Shown here: positions 23,860 through 35,040 of the stretch, in pieces | How the letters are laid out: each line of letters starts with the position of its first letter | How positions within the stretch are numbered: position 1 is the stretch's first letter | Source of the DNA: Blasia pusilla | Taxonomy: Eukaryota > Marchantiophyta > Marchantiopsida > Blasiales | Assembly: GCA_050084515.1 (NCBI GenBank) | Contig: CM114271.1 | Coordinates: 18,476,001-18,540,000, forward strand | DNA length: 64,000 bases | Reading direction: 5' to 3' | Translations under genes and position numbers: made by a program | The notes under the pieces: generated by a model | Seen by the model: only the letters and a program-made list of their open reading frames with translations | Database searches by the model: none | What the model was told of the DNA's origin: nothing

Positions 23860-26620
23860 TCGATAACAACCTCCTCGAATAGTCACGTACCTCAATGTAT
23901 CCCAATGTTGCGCGATCGCCAAGTTCTCAAACGCCATGGGCATCACTCTCCGAAACAACTCAACCCTATGAGAACATGCTTGCATCTATACATCAGGTTC
24001 AACACCTCACCAACATCTCGACGAATGGTCGGAGGTAAATCCGACTCTCGGCCATAAAGTAGCAAGTATAGTGAGAGAGATGCTAAGGTTGCCTACCTGC
24101 TAAATGTGTATCCCATTGGCAACCCTGGCAATTGGAGGTCCCAATCTCCTAAGTGACTTGTCTCCAAGCCATTCTTGCGTTATCCTCTCTGCATTATCTC
24201 CACAACCCTCTCTGCTAGTCCGTGTGCCTCTGGATGCTCTCGCGAAATGGTGCGGTGGTTGATCAGCGCCTGATCACACAGGGCAAGAAATTGTTTGCGA
24301 AACTCTGTAACTTGGTCTGTCAACACCTCGATTGGTAGGCCATAGTGACTCAACATTCGATCTAGGAAGGCATACGCTACTCCCTCACTCGCTCTGTCAA
24401 GCAATACAACCAACTCTATCTAGTTTGAGAAGTGCTTGACCATCACCAACATATACGGACTATGGCGCTCCGTCAAAGGTAAAGGTCATACAAAATCCAA
24501 ACTCCATGTATATCCTAAATCCATGATCGAAAGTGGATGCAACTATGGAGTCAGAGCATTGAACAATGATTTCACCCGATCACACACCATGCACTTGGCA
24601 ACAAAGTGTTGAACGTGAGTCACCATGCCTCGCCATGAATTTTTTATATAGAGCAAGTTGTACGTCTGCTTCACTCCAAAATGACCCAACTTCTTGTGAG
24701 GATGACGTACCAAAGGTGCTCTCTGCGAAGCATGATGCACTACACAAACTCTACCATCCTCCCAAACTCGAATCACATATGTCTCCTCGCATCGGAAGTG
24801 TCTCGCTGGTTGTAGGATCCGATCCCGCTTTCTAGCATCCATTTTGCCTTACGACGCTGCTAGTACGCATGTACTCCAAGACTACTCCTTTGTTATGGAT
24901 ATCTCGGCCACATGTCGTCTCCTCACCGGCCTCTTGATATAGGGACTCTCCATGAGATCTCACCATGGAAGTCTTAGCAATATGGCTCTCCATAGCCAAC
25001 AAGCCCAAATAGGATGACGCGTGCCATTTTGGCACCAACTCCTCGTCACTCTCACCATGCCAACGAACTCCAATCGCATCTCGCTGACTAGGGCATGGGT
25101 TATGGCTCAAACCATGTGCATCTTGGTTGAGCATCCCACATCTATGTACCACTTGGAAGTCATACTCCTGCAATAAAAGGCTCCAGCTTGCAAGCTTCCT
25201 AGTAAACTTGTTGGACTCTATCAACCACTTAAATGGCTGGTCATCAATTGCTGAATAGATAAGACGTTAAATGCGCGATAGCCCACACTACAACCAAGAA
25301 ATCACCCTCATATGAGCTACATTTTGCCCCTACATCGTTGTTCAGGCGATTAGCGTAAGCCACCACAAACTCTCTACCCTCATTGTCATGATGGGTGAGC
25401 ACGGCTCCAACAGCCAACATGCTCCAATCAGTATGCAATTGGAAAGGACGCCCCCCTGATCAGTCTCCTCAATATGGGCGCAAATATCAATATGTCCTTG
25501 AGCAACTGAATTGCTTTCTCTTGCTCATCCCCAAATGCCACTTGTGATCCACCTTGGTTAGAAAGGTTAGCGACTTTGCAATTGAAGTGAAATCCTTGAC
25601 GTAATGTTGATAGAAGTTCTCCGATCCCATGAATGCACGAACTCGACTCTCATCTGTGGGGCGTGGAATGCATGAAATAGCCTCTACCTCTGTCTGTTAC
25701 ACACCTAGGTCACCCAGGTATATGGTATGACCGAGGTACTCAATCAATTTGTAGAAGAACTTGTACTTGCCTGGTTGTAGCTTCATCCCTAGTAACTACC
25801 ATTGTCGAAATATCTCTTCTAAATGTTGCTCATGCTCCTCAATCGTGGCGCTAAAGACTAGGATGTCATCAATAACAACTTGCAATATCTAGACCTGCCA
25901 AGATCCTATCCATGACCCTTTGAAACTCAGCCAAGGTGTTCTTTAACCCAAACAATAAGAATCGCCACTGGTACAAGCAATCCTTCCTGTGAGGATCGAT
26001 GCCCCAAAATACCGTCTTTTGCCTGTCCTCCAATCTGATAGGCAATTGATGGTACGCGGCTCCAAGATCGAATAAATTGAAGAGCTTTGCATGCCAAATA
26101 GCATCAAAGATCTCCTGAGGGATGGGCATGGCATACCTATCAGACTTTGTCTACCGATTGATAGGTCGATAATCTGCACATATCCGCATATGCGTCCTGT
26201 TGCCATGCACATCCTTCTTTATGACCATGATAGTGGCAGATGCATACTCTCCATGCAACATCTCCACAAGTCTTGCTCCAACCAAGTATTGGTTCCTACT
26301 CTGAATCAGAGGCCTCTCCATGTCACTATACCTGTAGGGTTGTCGGAAGATTGGCGTGTCGCTCAACAACTCAAATGTTGATCCCTTGACCCTTCAGCGT
26401 ACCCAAATCATGCATACGAAATGAAAAACAACTCCTATAGCTCTTAAGGAAGTGATGTATACAACACCGCTCTCCTCCTGTAAACTTTAGGGCCCATATT
26501 AGGCTCCCTAGTCTCCATCGTGACTACGGTAAGACTCTCAGAAGTGGATGTTGGTGGTTGCTTTGGTGCAACCTTGACTCAGACAGCAAAACTCGGTTGC
26601 TTCCCTGCAACCATTGACTG
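23860..26620 (-). pseudogene. Ty3-type pol pseudogene (RT, RNase H, integrase), copy A
   Basis: Read right to left. RT spans ~26370-25460 (ICADYRPINR; LFNLFDLGAAYHQLPI; GLKNTLAEFQRVMDRIL; VIDD in place of YIDD at ~25870, in a shifted frame; LIEYLGHTIY). RNase H lies at ~25438-25230 (TDWSMLAVGAVLTH .. FVVAYANR). The connection region ends LNQDAHGLS. The integrase zinc region is at ~24740-24580 (HPHKKLGHFG .. CMVC). The integrase core is at ~24510-24180 (WSLDFV, LTDQVTEF, HPEAHGLAERV). The tail runs to 23870. This is the normal Ty3 order for a protein that copies and inserts the element. Frameshifts and stops are frequent. No methyltransferase or PHD sequence is left in this copy, which is cut at both ends. 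Confidence 0.85.
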
Positions 26621-28435
26621 TCACAAGTTTCCTTGTGTTGAATGGAAGACATTGGTTCTATAAGGCTCAAGTCAACACGGATTGGAAGAGACAAAGATTC
26701 ACCTTCCAAGCACCATACAATACTCCAAAGAAGCTCGTGAAGTTGTCTTGGAAGTCTCGGCCTTCACAAGGTGAGACCCCCGCCACGGATGAGGGGTACA
26801 CTTCGGACCAAGGCTCGGCGGCCGACAGAGAGTCCTCATCTTATGTTTGCTATCTGGAATGTTATGAGATAGATGACAAGTTCTTACACCTAGAACAGAG
26901 TAAGTCCTTCCATGGAGAAGAGCGAGCCGGGCTCACTACATATCAGTTTACTAAGAAGATGGTGCAAGTAAAAGACTACGAAGAAGTCTCTATCAGTGAC
27001 ACCAAGGCTTTGCATCTATCCACACATTTGTCTACTTCTGAACTTTCACAATATAAGACCTTACTTGCAAAGTACCGTGATGTGTTTGCTTACACATTGG
27101 ATGAGATGAAGGGAGTGCCAGCCAGGTATTGGGAACATAGGATTGATCTTAAGCTCGAGGTCGTTCTTGTAAGAATGCGTCTATACAGGCTGAATCCCAA
27201 GAATCATTTAATGGTTAAGGATGAGATTGACCAGCGGCTGGAAGCACGAGTCATGTCTCATGAGCTGAGAAGTGAATGGGTGTCCCCCATTGTCATTGTA
27301 TTGAATTAGTAGTCGGGAAAGATCAAGGTTTGTCAAGACTACCGGAAGGATCAGGGTTTGTCAAGGCCACCATGAAGGATCATCACGTACTGCCATTTAC
27401 TAATACTATTTTGGATAAAGTGGTCGATCGTGAGCGCTTTACCTTTTTGGATGGATATTGAGGTTACAATCAAGTGTCCATTAGAGAGAAGGACCAGGCC
27501 CTGACTACTTCACTACGAATTGGGGCACTTTTGCCTATCGAGTTATACCTTTTGGGATTTGCAACGCACCTTCCACCTTTCAAAGAATAATGATTTCTAT
27601 CTTTTAGGAATACGTACGAAGATTCATAGAGATCTTCTTGGATGACTTTTGTGGCTTTAGTTTTGAAGCCGAGCATTTACAGAAGTTTGAGCTAACCTAA
27701 GCTTGGTGCAGAGAAGTACAATTGTCTTTGCATCCGGAGAAATCTTACATTGTAATGAGGCAAGGTATCTTGTTGGGGCTTCGAGTATCCTTGCGAAGTA
27801 TCGAGGTGGATAAGGCTAAGGTGTAGATAATTCCGGAGTTGGAAGCCCCCATGAGTCTTCATGAGCTAAGGGGATTCCTGGGACATGCGGGGTATTACCG
27901 CAGGTTCATTAAAGATAATACAATAAAGGCAAAGTCTTTGACTACCCTATTGAAGAAGACAACGGAGTGGGAGTGGACTCCAACTTATCAAGCAACATTT
28001 GAGGAATTGAAGCAGGATTATTGACGGCTCCTCTGCTTCACCCTCCTGATTGGACAAAGACGTGCCAAGTGTATCTAGACACGTCTGCGTTTGCAAATGG
28101 AGTGGTACTAAGTCAGTTGGATGAGAAGAAGAAGGACTACCCCATCTACTATGCAAGCCGCCAACTCTTACTTGCAGAAAAAAGTACACTACCACGTAGA
28201 GAGAGGCTTTGGGGATGGTCTTCGCTTGCAAAAACGTTTTGACATTACTTGTTGGGGTACTCATTTTTCTTTCATGTTGACTATTTTGCGCTTCGGGCCT
28301 TAGTTGTCCCAGTGGATTTGTTAGGGAGGATTTCTTGGTGTCGTATTGAGAGGCTTTCTTTGAGTAAGGGTAGGCCTTCTAGCTATGGCAGACGTGGTCG
28401 ATGCAAGCTGAACTCTCTAAGAAGTTACCCTTTTT
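26620..28435 (+). pseudogene. Ty3-type protease tail, RT and RNase H of element D (first part)
   Basis: A 231-residue frame starts in the protease tail (GRHWFYKAQVNTDWKRQRFTF, cf. GRPWL...) and passes through a spacer to the RT fingers (LLAKYRDVFAYTLDEMKGVP, HRIDL, SEWVSPIVIV). RT continues with frameshifts to ~27620. The thumb is at ~27840 ([19 protein letters not shown]). RNase H is at ~28050-28300 (CQVYLDTSAFANGVVLSQ .. YPIYYASRQL .. HYLLGYSFFFHVDYFALRAL). It differs clearly from the DNMT/PHD family. The coding is cut near 28435 by LTR repeat X and resumes at 29.56 kb. Confidence 0.85.
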
Positions 28436-28469
28436 CAATGCAAAATTATTATGTATACTCTCCATTCTC

Positions 28470-29490
28470 TCATGACAGGTATCACAAATGGAAGTGCCGA
28501 GGGGATCACTTATTCGTAACATCGGACCTTGAATTTCCTAACTATAAAATCCCTATAAACTACTTTTCGCTTGTACACGAGGAAAATAGCACAACTAGTG
28601 TTAAACCCTACTTGATCAGGCCTATTGACGTCAATGGATCGCTATATAAATCACTATATAAGGTCATACAAAGTGCAATCCCATGTCTTTCCATATGTGA
28701 AGATAGGAAGAATCACCGGAGTTGGAGATTGCATGACCTGGTTCATGAACGCCTCCCCAAAGTGATAAACTAAATAGCGAGTGAACCAGTGCCTATCTAC
28801 AAAGAGTACCCTGACATGATAAGGATTGAGGAAAGGAAATTTGGGCAGAACTCGTGCTCCATCCCTATCCATGCTTGACAGACATTCTCTAATCTCCTCA
28901 AGAATGGGCTTTGGCAGAATTATTCTCCTAAGCGGGTTAATCCACTCTCATTGGGAAAATAACAAGCCAAAATATTCATTATTTTAGTATGACTAAACTC
29001 CTCTAAGGTGACAAGCCTCTCATCTCCACACACACTACATTCTAGAAACCATGAGTCAAGTTACTCTCCCAAGACGGATGATCCACTCTCATTGGAAGAG
29101 CAAGCAATCCAAAAGCCATACATTCAAGAATGACACGAGAGACTAAAGATATGGAATAGAATGTGATGAACCCTTGAAGGTCCCTCCTCTTTATATGCTT
29201 ACAAGAGATCCATAAGAGTATGAAATAGAACTTATCTTATCTTGTGCCACATGGCTTCCTGTCAAGGCTTAGCCAATCACATTTTGACACAAGTAAATTT
29301 CCTCTTATTTCTTCCTAAATATCCTCTTTTACCCATTTGATATTTTCCAAATTACCCTAACTACCCTAGCCACCAACAAAGACTACTTTTGCTTTTCATT
29401 AAAGCACCAACATCACTACTTTACTTTTATAAAGTAATTTTTTATTTATTACCTCTTTTCTTAAAGTTGGGCCCGCATAAAAGAGGCACC
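28470..29490 (-). repeat. LTR-like repeat X, copy 2, inside element D
   Basis: It aligns over about 1 kb with 12655-13650 in the same orientation and separates RNase H from integrase of element D. Strand assigned by analogy with copy 1. It is probably a solo LTR; I could not define a target duplication. Confidence 0.65.
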
Positions 29491-29559
29491 ATAAAGAGGT
29501 TTAAACATGGGAATTTCCGTTTCCTAAGAAAATTTACTTAATACTAATAAAACTCTATC

Positions 29560-31015
29560 TAACACTTAATGAGGAAGGATTTTATACACTGGCTGATTTT
29601 ACTATACGACATCGGTGGATTCTATTGTAATAGGAATTCACATTTGATGTGGTAACAAGAGCGGTAAAGATCCATACCAACACGGATTTGATGTTACGCT
29701 TAAGGACGCCAAAGGTCGACCTCACGAAGACTCTTGAAGATAATTTTTCGGACGAAGATATGTTCCTAATCCATGAGGAGACTCCGCGAAGATACGCTTA
29801 TGAAGATATTTTGCATTGCCTCGTCACTTTTTGATTTCCAGCCCTCATGATAGAAGAAGAACGTGCATTGTTTCTACAGAAGGTAGGGCCTTATGAGCTC
29901 TGCTAGGAGGTGTTATTCAAGGTGGACGCAGACCAAGAATATCGTAGATGCTTAGAGAGGGAGGAAGTTCCTCGAGGGATTGCTGCTATGCATTTAGAGG
30001 ATGCAAGAGAACATTATGCAGTCAAGAATACTGTCAAGAAGATTTTGGATGCGCGCTATTGGTGGCCAACAATGTATGGGGATGTCTGGCTCTTCTTTCA
30101 GAAATGTGATGCTTGTCAAAGAGCAGGAAGGCCAATAGCGACTTCTTGCTGGCCTTTGGTTCCTATTCTTCCTTTAGCTCCTTTTGAGAAACGGGGCATT
30201 GATTTCATGGGACCTATTTCAGCAGCCATTAGGCAGACCCGACGGAAATATATCTCAATTGCTTTCAATTATTGTTCTAAGATGGTGGAAGCAATGGCTA
30301 CTCGCAAAGATGACAATGAGGTAGTGGCCAAGTTTTTATATGAGATGATAACAACCAGATGTGGGTGTCCTTTGGAATTGGTAAGCGGCTGAGGAACCCA
30401 TTTCCTCAACAAAACGGTTGAGGTGCTCACTGACCACTTCCGCATCGAGCGTAGGAAGATTACGCCCAAAGCCAATGGATTGACAGAAAAGTCCAATGGG
30501 TTTATTTTTTCCGGATCTTTAATCGCATGACTGGCACCTATCCCTATGACAAGGATACCAAGATCCCTGCAATACTTCGGGCCTACCGAATTGCGGAAAG
30601 GGTCACTACCAAGTACACACCATTCTACTTGACGTATGGGATTCAACCCCTTATTCCAATTGAATGGGATGTGCCCACCCAACGGATTTTGGAAGAAAGG
30701 AACGAAGAAGAAAACCAAAAAGAGGAACAAAGACTTGGTAGCCGTAGAGGAGACAAGACATCTTGCTCTTAGCCATACAAAGACAGTCCAAGCACAAAGA
30801 AAGAGACTTTATGAAAAGTACCTAAGACCACTGTCGATACGAGAAGGGGATTTGGTACCACTCTATGACAATTAGCGTCTGAAGTTAAACTGGATGGTAC
30901 CTTATAAAGTCTTGGAGATCTTTGAGAATGGTTCCTTACAACTAGCAACTTTGAATGGAGAAGCATTGCCGATGCGAGTGAATGGCATGCATGTCCGAAG
31001 ATATCATATGCCCAA
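29560..31015 (+). pseudogene. Integrase pseudogene of element D (second part)
   Basis: The zinc region lies at ~29985-30120 (AMHLEDAREHYAVKNTVKKI then CDACQRAGR), followed by the core (APFEKRGIDFMGPIS at ~30180 with the first Asp). Around 30380 the usual VSDxGTHF reads VSG-stop-GTHF, so the second catalytic Asp is lost. The region of the third residue is ANGLTEKSNG at ~30475. The C-terminal GPY/F-type part is YPYDKDTKIPAILRAYRIAERVT .. TPFYLTYG (~30540-30640), and the frame ends NGMHVRRYHMPN at ~31015. The spacing after subtraction of repeat X fits one original element. Confidence 0.82.
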
Positions 31016-31164
31016 CTAAAGGCTGTGGCAGGGGGAATAAGCACGATCGGACCTCTCCGTGCAAGGCGTGTCAAGGACCCATCTTAAAGACTCTGAAGTC
31101 TCCTAAGCAAAGACCCCCGCAGGCGTACAAAGACTCACAAGAGACAAGGCGAGGTTGTCTTGGT

Positions 31165-33180
31165 CTTTGCCTTCTTTGTCCTTTTCTTCTTCGTCTTCTT
31201 TGTCTTCGTCGAGCGGCTACAAATCATCACATAACAAAGCCAAATACAAACTCTGACCCCATCAATCCAAAGAGGATGACGGCGGTGGCCACAACACAAT
31301 AGGTGGCGACGGCGTTGTCAACCCTCCAATCAATGACTATCCCTCCAAACCGTCAAGTAAGCAATAGTAGAGTCAAAGGAGCAACGGTAGAACCAGATGT
31401 TAACGGTGGATGACGGACTGACCGAGCACGACAGACATAACATGGTTAGGGACAGTGAATGATGCACTCGTATAAAACCGTGTGATGAAAAAGCCATCGG
31501 AAGCACAAAAGAGGGGGACTCAAAGATCAAAACCTGAAGGCCACAAACGGCAATAAGGCACGGACCATGGAGAGACGGGCGGCAACTCAGTGATAGAACA
31601 GGGGACTCACGGGACGGACCGTAATCATCGGCCCGGATCACCTCTATCGGCGCACGCTGTGGAGCCACAAGCTGCTTTATTTGCACCAGGTCAGGGATAG
31701 GGACCGCAGGGTCGAGGGCGACGGCCCTAGGCGTAGGGGTAGGCAAGGAACGCGGCAGGCAGGCGCCGTAGTCCGCGCGGTGGAGGCCGTTGTAGCGACG
31801 CGACTCCAGGGCGGCAGCTAGAGGCACGGCTAGACACGTGGGCACGGTCGGTGGCTACCAAGATGGATAGAGGGCATTGGGAACGGCCATCCGGAAGGCG
31901 AGCGAACAGTAGGCCTGAGATAGGGAAGCTTTGGTAGTCGGAATCCGACAGGACCAGGACTCGGCGGAAGAGCGGTCGCGGCGCGGTACACAGGCTGCGG
32001 AACATTGTAGTTACGACTTCAAATGGTGACGCGGTCTATCAGGGGACGGCTGCACTCGCCTATGAGTGGACGACTGTGATTGTCTTTTGGACAATGGTGG
32101 GAAGGTAGGCAGCGACAACCACGGCCGGATGCGACTGTGGTGAGCGGGCGGAAGCTACGTGGTCCGGATCCGTCGTGAGCTCTCGACAGTGGCTCGTGCG
32201 GAAACGTAACCAGAGCAGACGGCAGACCTGGGAAGGCACCTAGACGAGGGGAAAGACCCGAACGGAGCCTGTGGAAGCCGCCGACTGCCAAAACTGTCAA
32301 AAATTGGCTCTATAGGCTCCGCCACCATAGTATCGAGGAAACCTGTGAGCAGCAATAGCGTTGTGGTCGTGGTGGAGCTGCGGTTGGCCCGGTCCCCCTC
32401 TTTTTTTTCTTGTTGCATTATTGAATCGGCCCCCTCAAATCCGAATTAATTATCTTATTCTCATCCAGACTTGGAGGTTTCCCACATCCACCTTAAATCT
32501 AGGGTCAACACTACTAAATCAACTCTTTCACCATCTTCTACCTCTAAGTGAGAGTTTCACTTGTCTAGTCCACTCAACACAAACAATTTTACTTTTCTAC
32601 TTCTCCAAGGAGGATCTCACCGTAGGAAAATTGAAATTGCTTCCACATATGGTGACTATGGCAGCCTAACAAGAGCTGTCATAACTCCCTGCTCAAACAA
32701 TGAAATTATGCAACGTTTCTTCACTAGCATACAGTGGCGTACACAGCTTCCCGATCTATGAGAGTGTCAAATCAGTTTCTTCATCTAACCTTCCAATAAA
32801 AAACTGACGTGGACTATAGACAGCTCTTCAATCTGCACTCCTATAGAAAATTGGTAGCGCATGCACGCTGATTTCTCCCGACAAAAATGGCAAACCTGTA
32901 TTCACAAGGTACTCCCCTGAGCATCGGCATGGGGCAACCCGCCCCTATACTCAATTTCTTACCAAATTTTGGCAGCGCTTGTGCCTGGCACTCTCCCACA
33001 AGAAAAATCAACAAAGGAATCAACAAAATTGAGCGGCTCTTGCTCCGATGAGGAGTCCCATTGACCGCTGAACGGTGTCGTGCGCATACATATCGCTACA
33101 CAAGATACATTGTTGGTCACATCTACACCACGCAACAACGATCTTCCCCACACACGGATAGATCCACACATGTACAAAAA
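31165..33180 (-). repeat. LTR and leader-like repeat of the DNMT/PHD family, with an unrelated internal stretch
   Basis: Two blocks match the LTR at 38.0-38.9 kb in the same orientation: CGTCGAGCGGCT..AATCAT(C)ACATA at ~31187 (cf. 38012), and 32775-33090 (cf. 38600-38930; shared GCTGATTTCTCCC, GGCATGGGGCAAC, TTGCTCCGATGAG). Between them, 31.2-32.4 kb is GC-rich with short open frames that resemble no protein, and 32.43-32.77 kb looks inserted. Orientation is inferred from the better defined copy. Confidence 0.5.
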
Positions 33181-34192
33181 TCAACTCATACATATACAGG
33201 AGATAGTTGTTAGAGTCCACCTAGAGTATGCAACGGATAGTGCTATGGTGTGCACATTTGCGATTACGACACCAGTTGAGTCGTACGATGTGTTGGTGGG
33301 GAGTTTAGTGTTATATCCCCTAGGATTCATCCTTGACTTCTGGGAGGAGACCGTTGCTTATCGGCTAGGGTGGCGGTCAGGTGACGGCCAATAGTCAATT
33401 ACTCGTGCAGTTTGCGAGACGAGGTGGTCGATCACGAGACGAGTGTATGACCACGTTGGTAGCTTTCACAGGTAGTGTTTGCTGGCCACGAGAGTTTTTG
33501 GAGGAGAACGCACATGCGGAGAATGTCCCTGTATCAGATAGTCCCACGGAGAGACATGCCATGGCGGGTGTCTATTCCCATGTTGGCGAGACCTCTTCAC
33601 CATTGTGGGGTACGACTCGAGATCTACAGAGGAGTGCCGACGACCAGGTGAGGCAAGCGTGGAGTCATGCCTTTATCCTCGAGCAGCAAGATTCAGGTGG
33701 CAATCGGGCCCCGGAGTGGAGACGTTGACCCCATTGGATACTGCACCCGTTGTGTGGCAGTGTCCAGAGGAGGGTGTTAGGGTGCTAGATCTCTTCAGAG
33801 GGATTACCACAAGATTGGCTGCGGTATTGCATGCGGGCTTACGGGTGCATTAGTACCTTTATGTGGAGAGAGATGAGACCGAGCGGCGAGTATCATTACG
33901 TCACGTAGGGAGATTGGTCCAGAGGTATCCTGAGTTGTTGTCGGTATCTGCAGTACGCGGATATCAACATACACTACCCGCGGACATCTCTCTAGTGGGG
34001 GCGCACGATCTGGATAGAGTTGGCACCATTCATTTGTTGATTGCTGGATGGCCATGTCAGGGTCATTCATCAGCTGGCCGAGGGTTTGGATTTTAGGATT
34101 CGAGGTCAGGGATGTTTTGGGAGATGCTCCGAGTAGTAAGACACTTGCAAGAGGGTCATACATCTTCTCCGGCGTACATTTTGGAGAACGTG
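33180..34192 (+). pseudogene. Retrotransposon protease tail + C5 cytosine DNA methyltransferase module (truncated)
   Basis: The protease tail (SYDVLVGSLVLYPLGFILDFW, ~33270-33330) is shared with the gag-protease copy at 7.6-8.0 kb. A linker in a shifted frame follows (33.4-33.7 kb). From ~33770 the frame matches C5 DNA methyltransferases: motif I VLDLFRGITTRLAAVLHAG (DLFRG 33788-33802), an acidic motif II VERDE (~33860), motif IV IAGWPCQGHSSAGRGFGF with the catalytic PCQ at 34052-34060, D.R.GMFWEMLRVVR, and ENV of motif VI (34184-34192). The sequence stops there, so the target-recognition part and motifs IX-X are missing. Two in-frame TAG codons (after RVH and after GFGF) and the protease/linker frameshift show it is dead. 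Such enzymes methylate cytosine. The family of the fused element is Ty3-type by its protease and gag relatives. Confidence 0.85.
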
Positions 34193-34552
34193 TCAAACCA
34201 AACCCACTCTCCTAATAAGAGGCTTGGGTTACACTCACAAGGCAAGGGACCATAGCTCCGCCGCTTTATGCCAAGGGGTTCAACAAAGAGAGAATGAGCT
34301 CTCAAGCTCTCTCTCTTGGAGGTATACCCCCTTCCCTCTCCCAAGCCCTCTCAACGGTAACCTATGCTTGTAGGTCATCTCCTTGGCTCTTGACCTGTTG
34401 TAGCGGGTCAAGGGTCACTTCCCAAAGTGGAAAGTCAAATATCCCTAATATTGAAACTTACTAGAAATAGTAAGTTTCTATCTATGGCTCCAAATGATCC
34501 GAAACGAAAGGGAAACCTACTCTCTTAGGTTTCCTGGGGCCTCAACTGGTCA
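34191..34552 (-). repeat. LTR segment Z, copy 1
   Basis: The segment TGTCAAACCAAACCCACTC ... GGCCTCAACTGGTCA matches 39082-39440 and 48251-48615 in the same orientation at high similarity. It begins TG and ends CA and is flanked by GAACG and GCACG, an imperfect 5-bp match. It could be a short solo LTR or a truncated piece of the longer LTR at 38.0-39.5 kb. Confidence 0.7.
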
Positions 34553-34679
34553 GCACGGCATACATCTCTAGGACGCTAAGAGCATAAAGGCAAAGTGCTT
34601 ATGTGGCCCCATCGTTAGTCGCCTTCCTGTCATCCATATCATAAAAAAAGTCGGAATCGAAACCTACCTAGTATCTCTT

Positions 34680-35040
34680 CTATGTAAATCTGGGACATAT
34701 CCATCGTCCATGGGGAACCCTAGTGAGAGGTGGCGTTAGACATGCCATATGCCAACCTCTCGAACATCCATCACAGACTAGCATCGTGGCCGCACCACGA
34801 GCAGAACTACACAACATACAACGCAAGCTTGTAGAAACTACTCCGGAGCTCGGATCTACTCTACCATCAATGTTAGGAAGGTGACATGGCGCACAATTAC
34901 GTAAATGGTCCTTCCATACTATATCATCGCGTCCCTCCAAGGAGAGAACAGCAGATGGAAAAATGTCACGCATTCTCAGGATAGTGCGCCTTGAAGTCAC
35001 ATCCAACATCGTCGGTGTTGATTGCTGCAAGTAGACATAA
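34680..35040 (-). pseudogene. PHD zinc finger following the integrase of the DNMT/PHD Ty3 family
   Basis: The minus-strand frame (35030-34680) reads a C4HC3 PHD pattern: CMLC, then CDGC, then HMAC, then the final C of GRWICP (the usual last CxxC is incomplete, CPRF). A hydrophobic/charged lead (ILRMRDIFPSAVLSLEGRDD..WKDHLRNC) precedes it. It lies just downstream, on the same strand, of the integrase tail of copy B. PHD fingers read histone tails, so a role in choosing integration sites, like the chromodomain of other Ty3 elements, is inferred. The same sequence, more decayed, recurs at 63.75-64.0 kb on the same strand, which shows it belongs to the family. Confidence 0.82.

Noticed and set aside
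31330-32418. GC-rich open frames (up to 171 codons) as a host gene
   Set aside because: No recognisable domain, flanked by LTR-like blocks of the DNMT/PHD family, and composition alone explains the openness.
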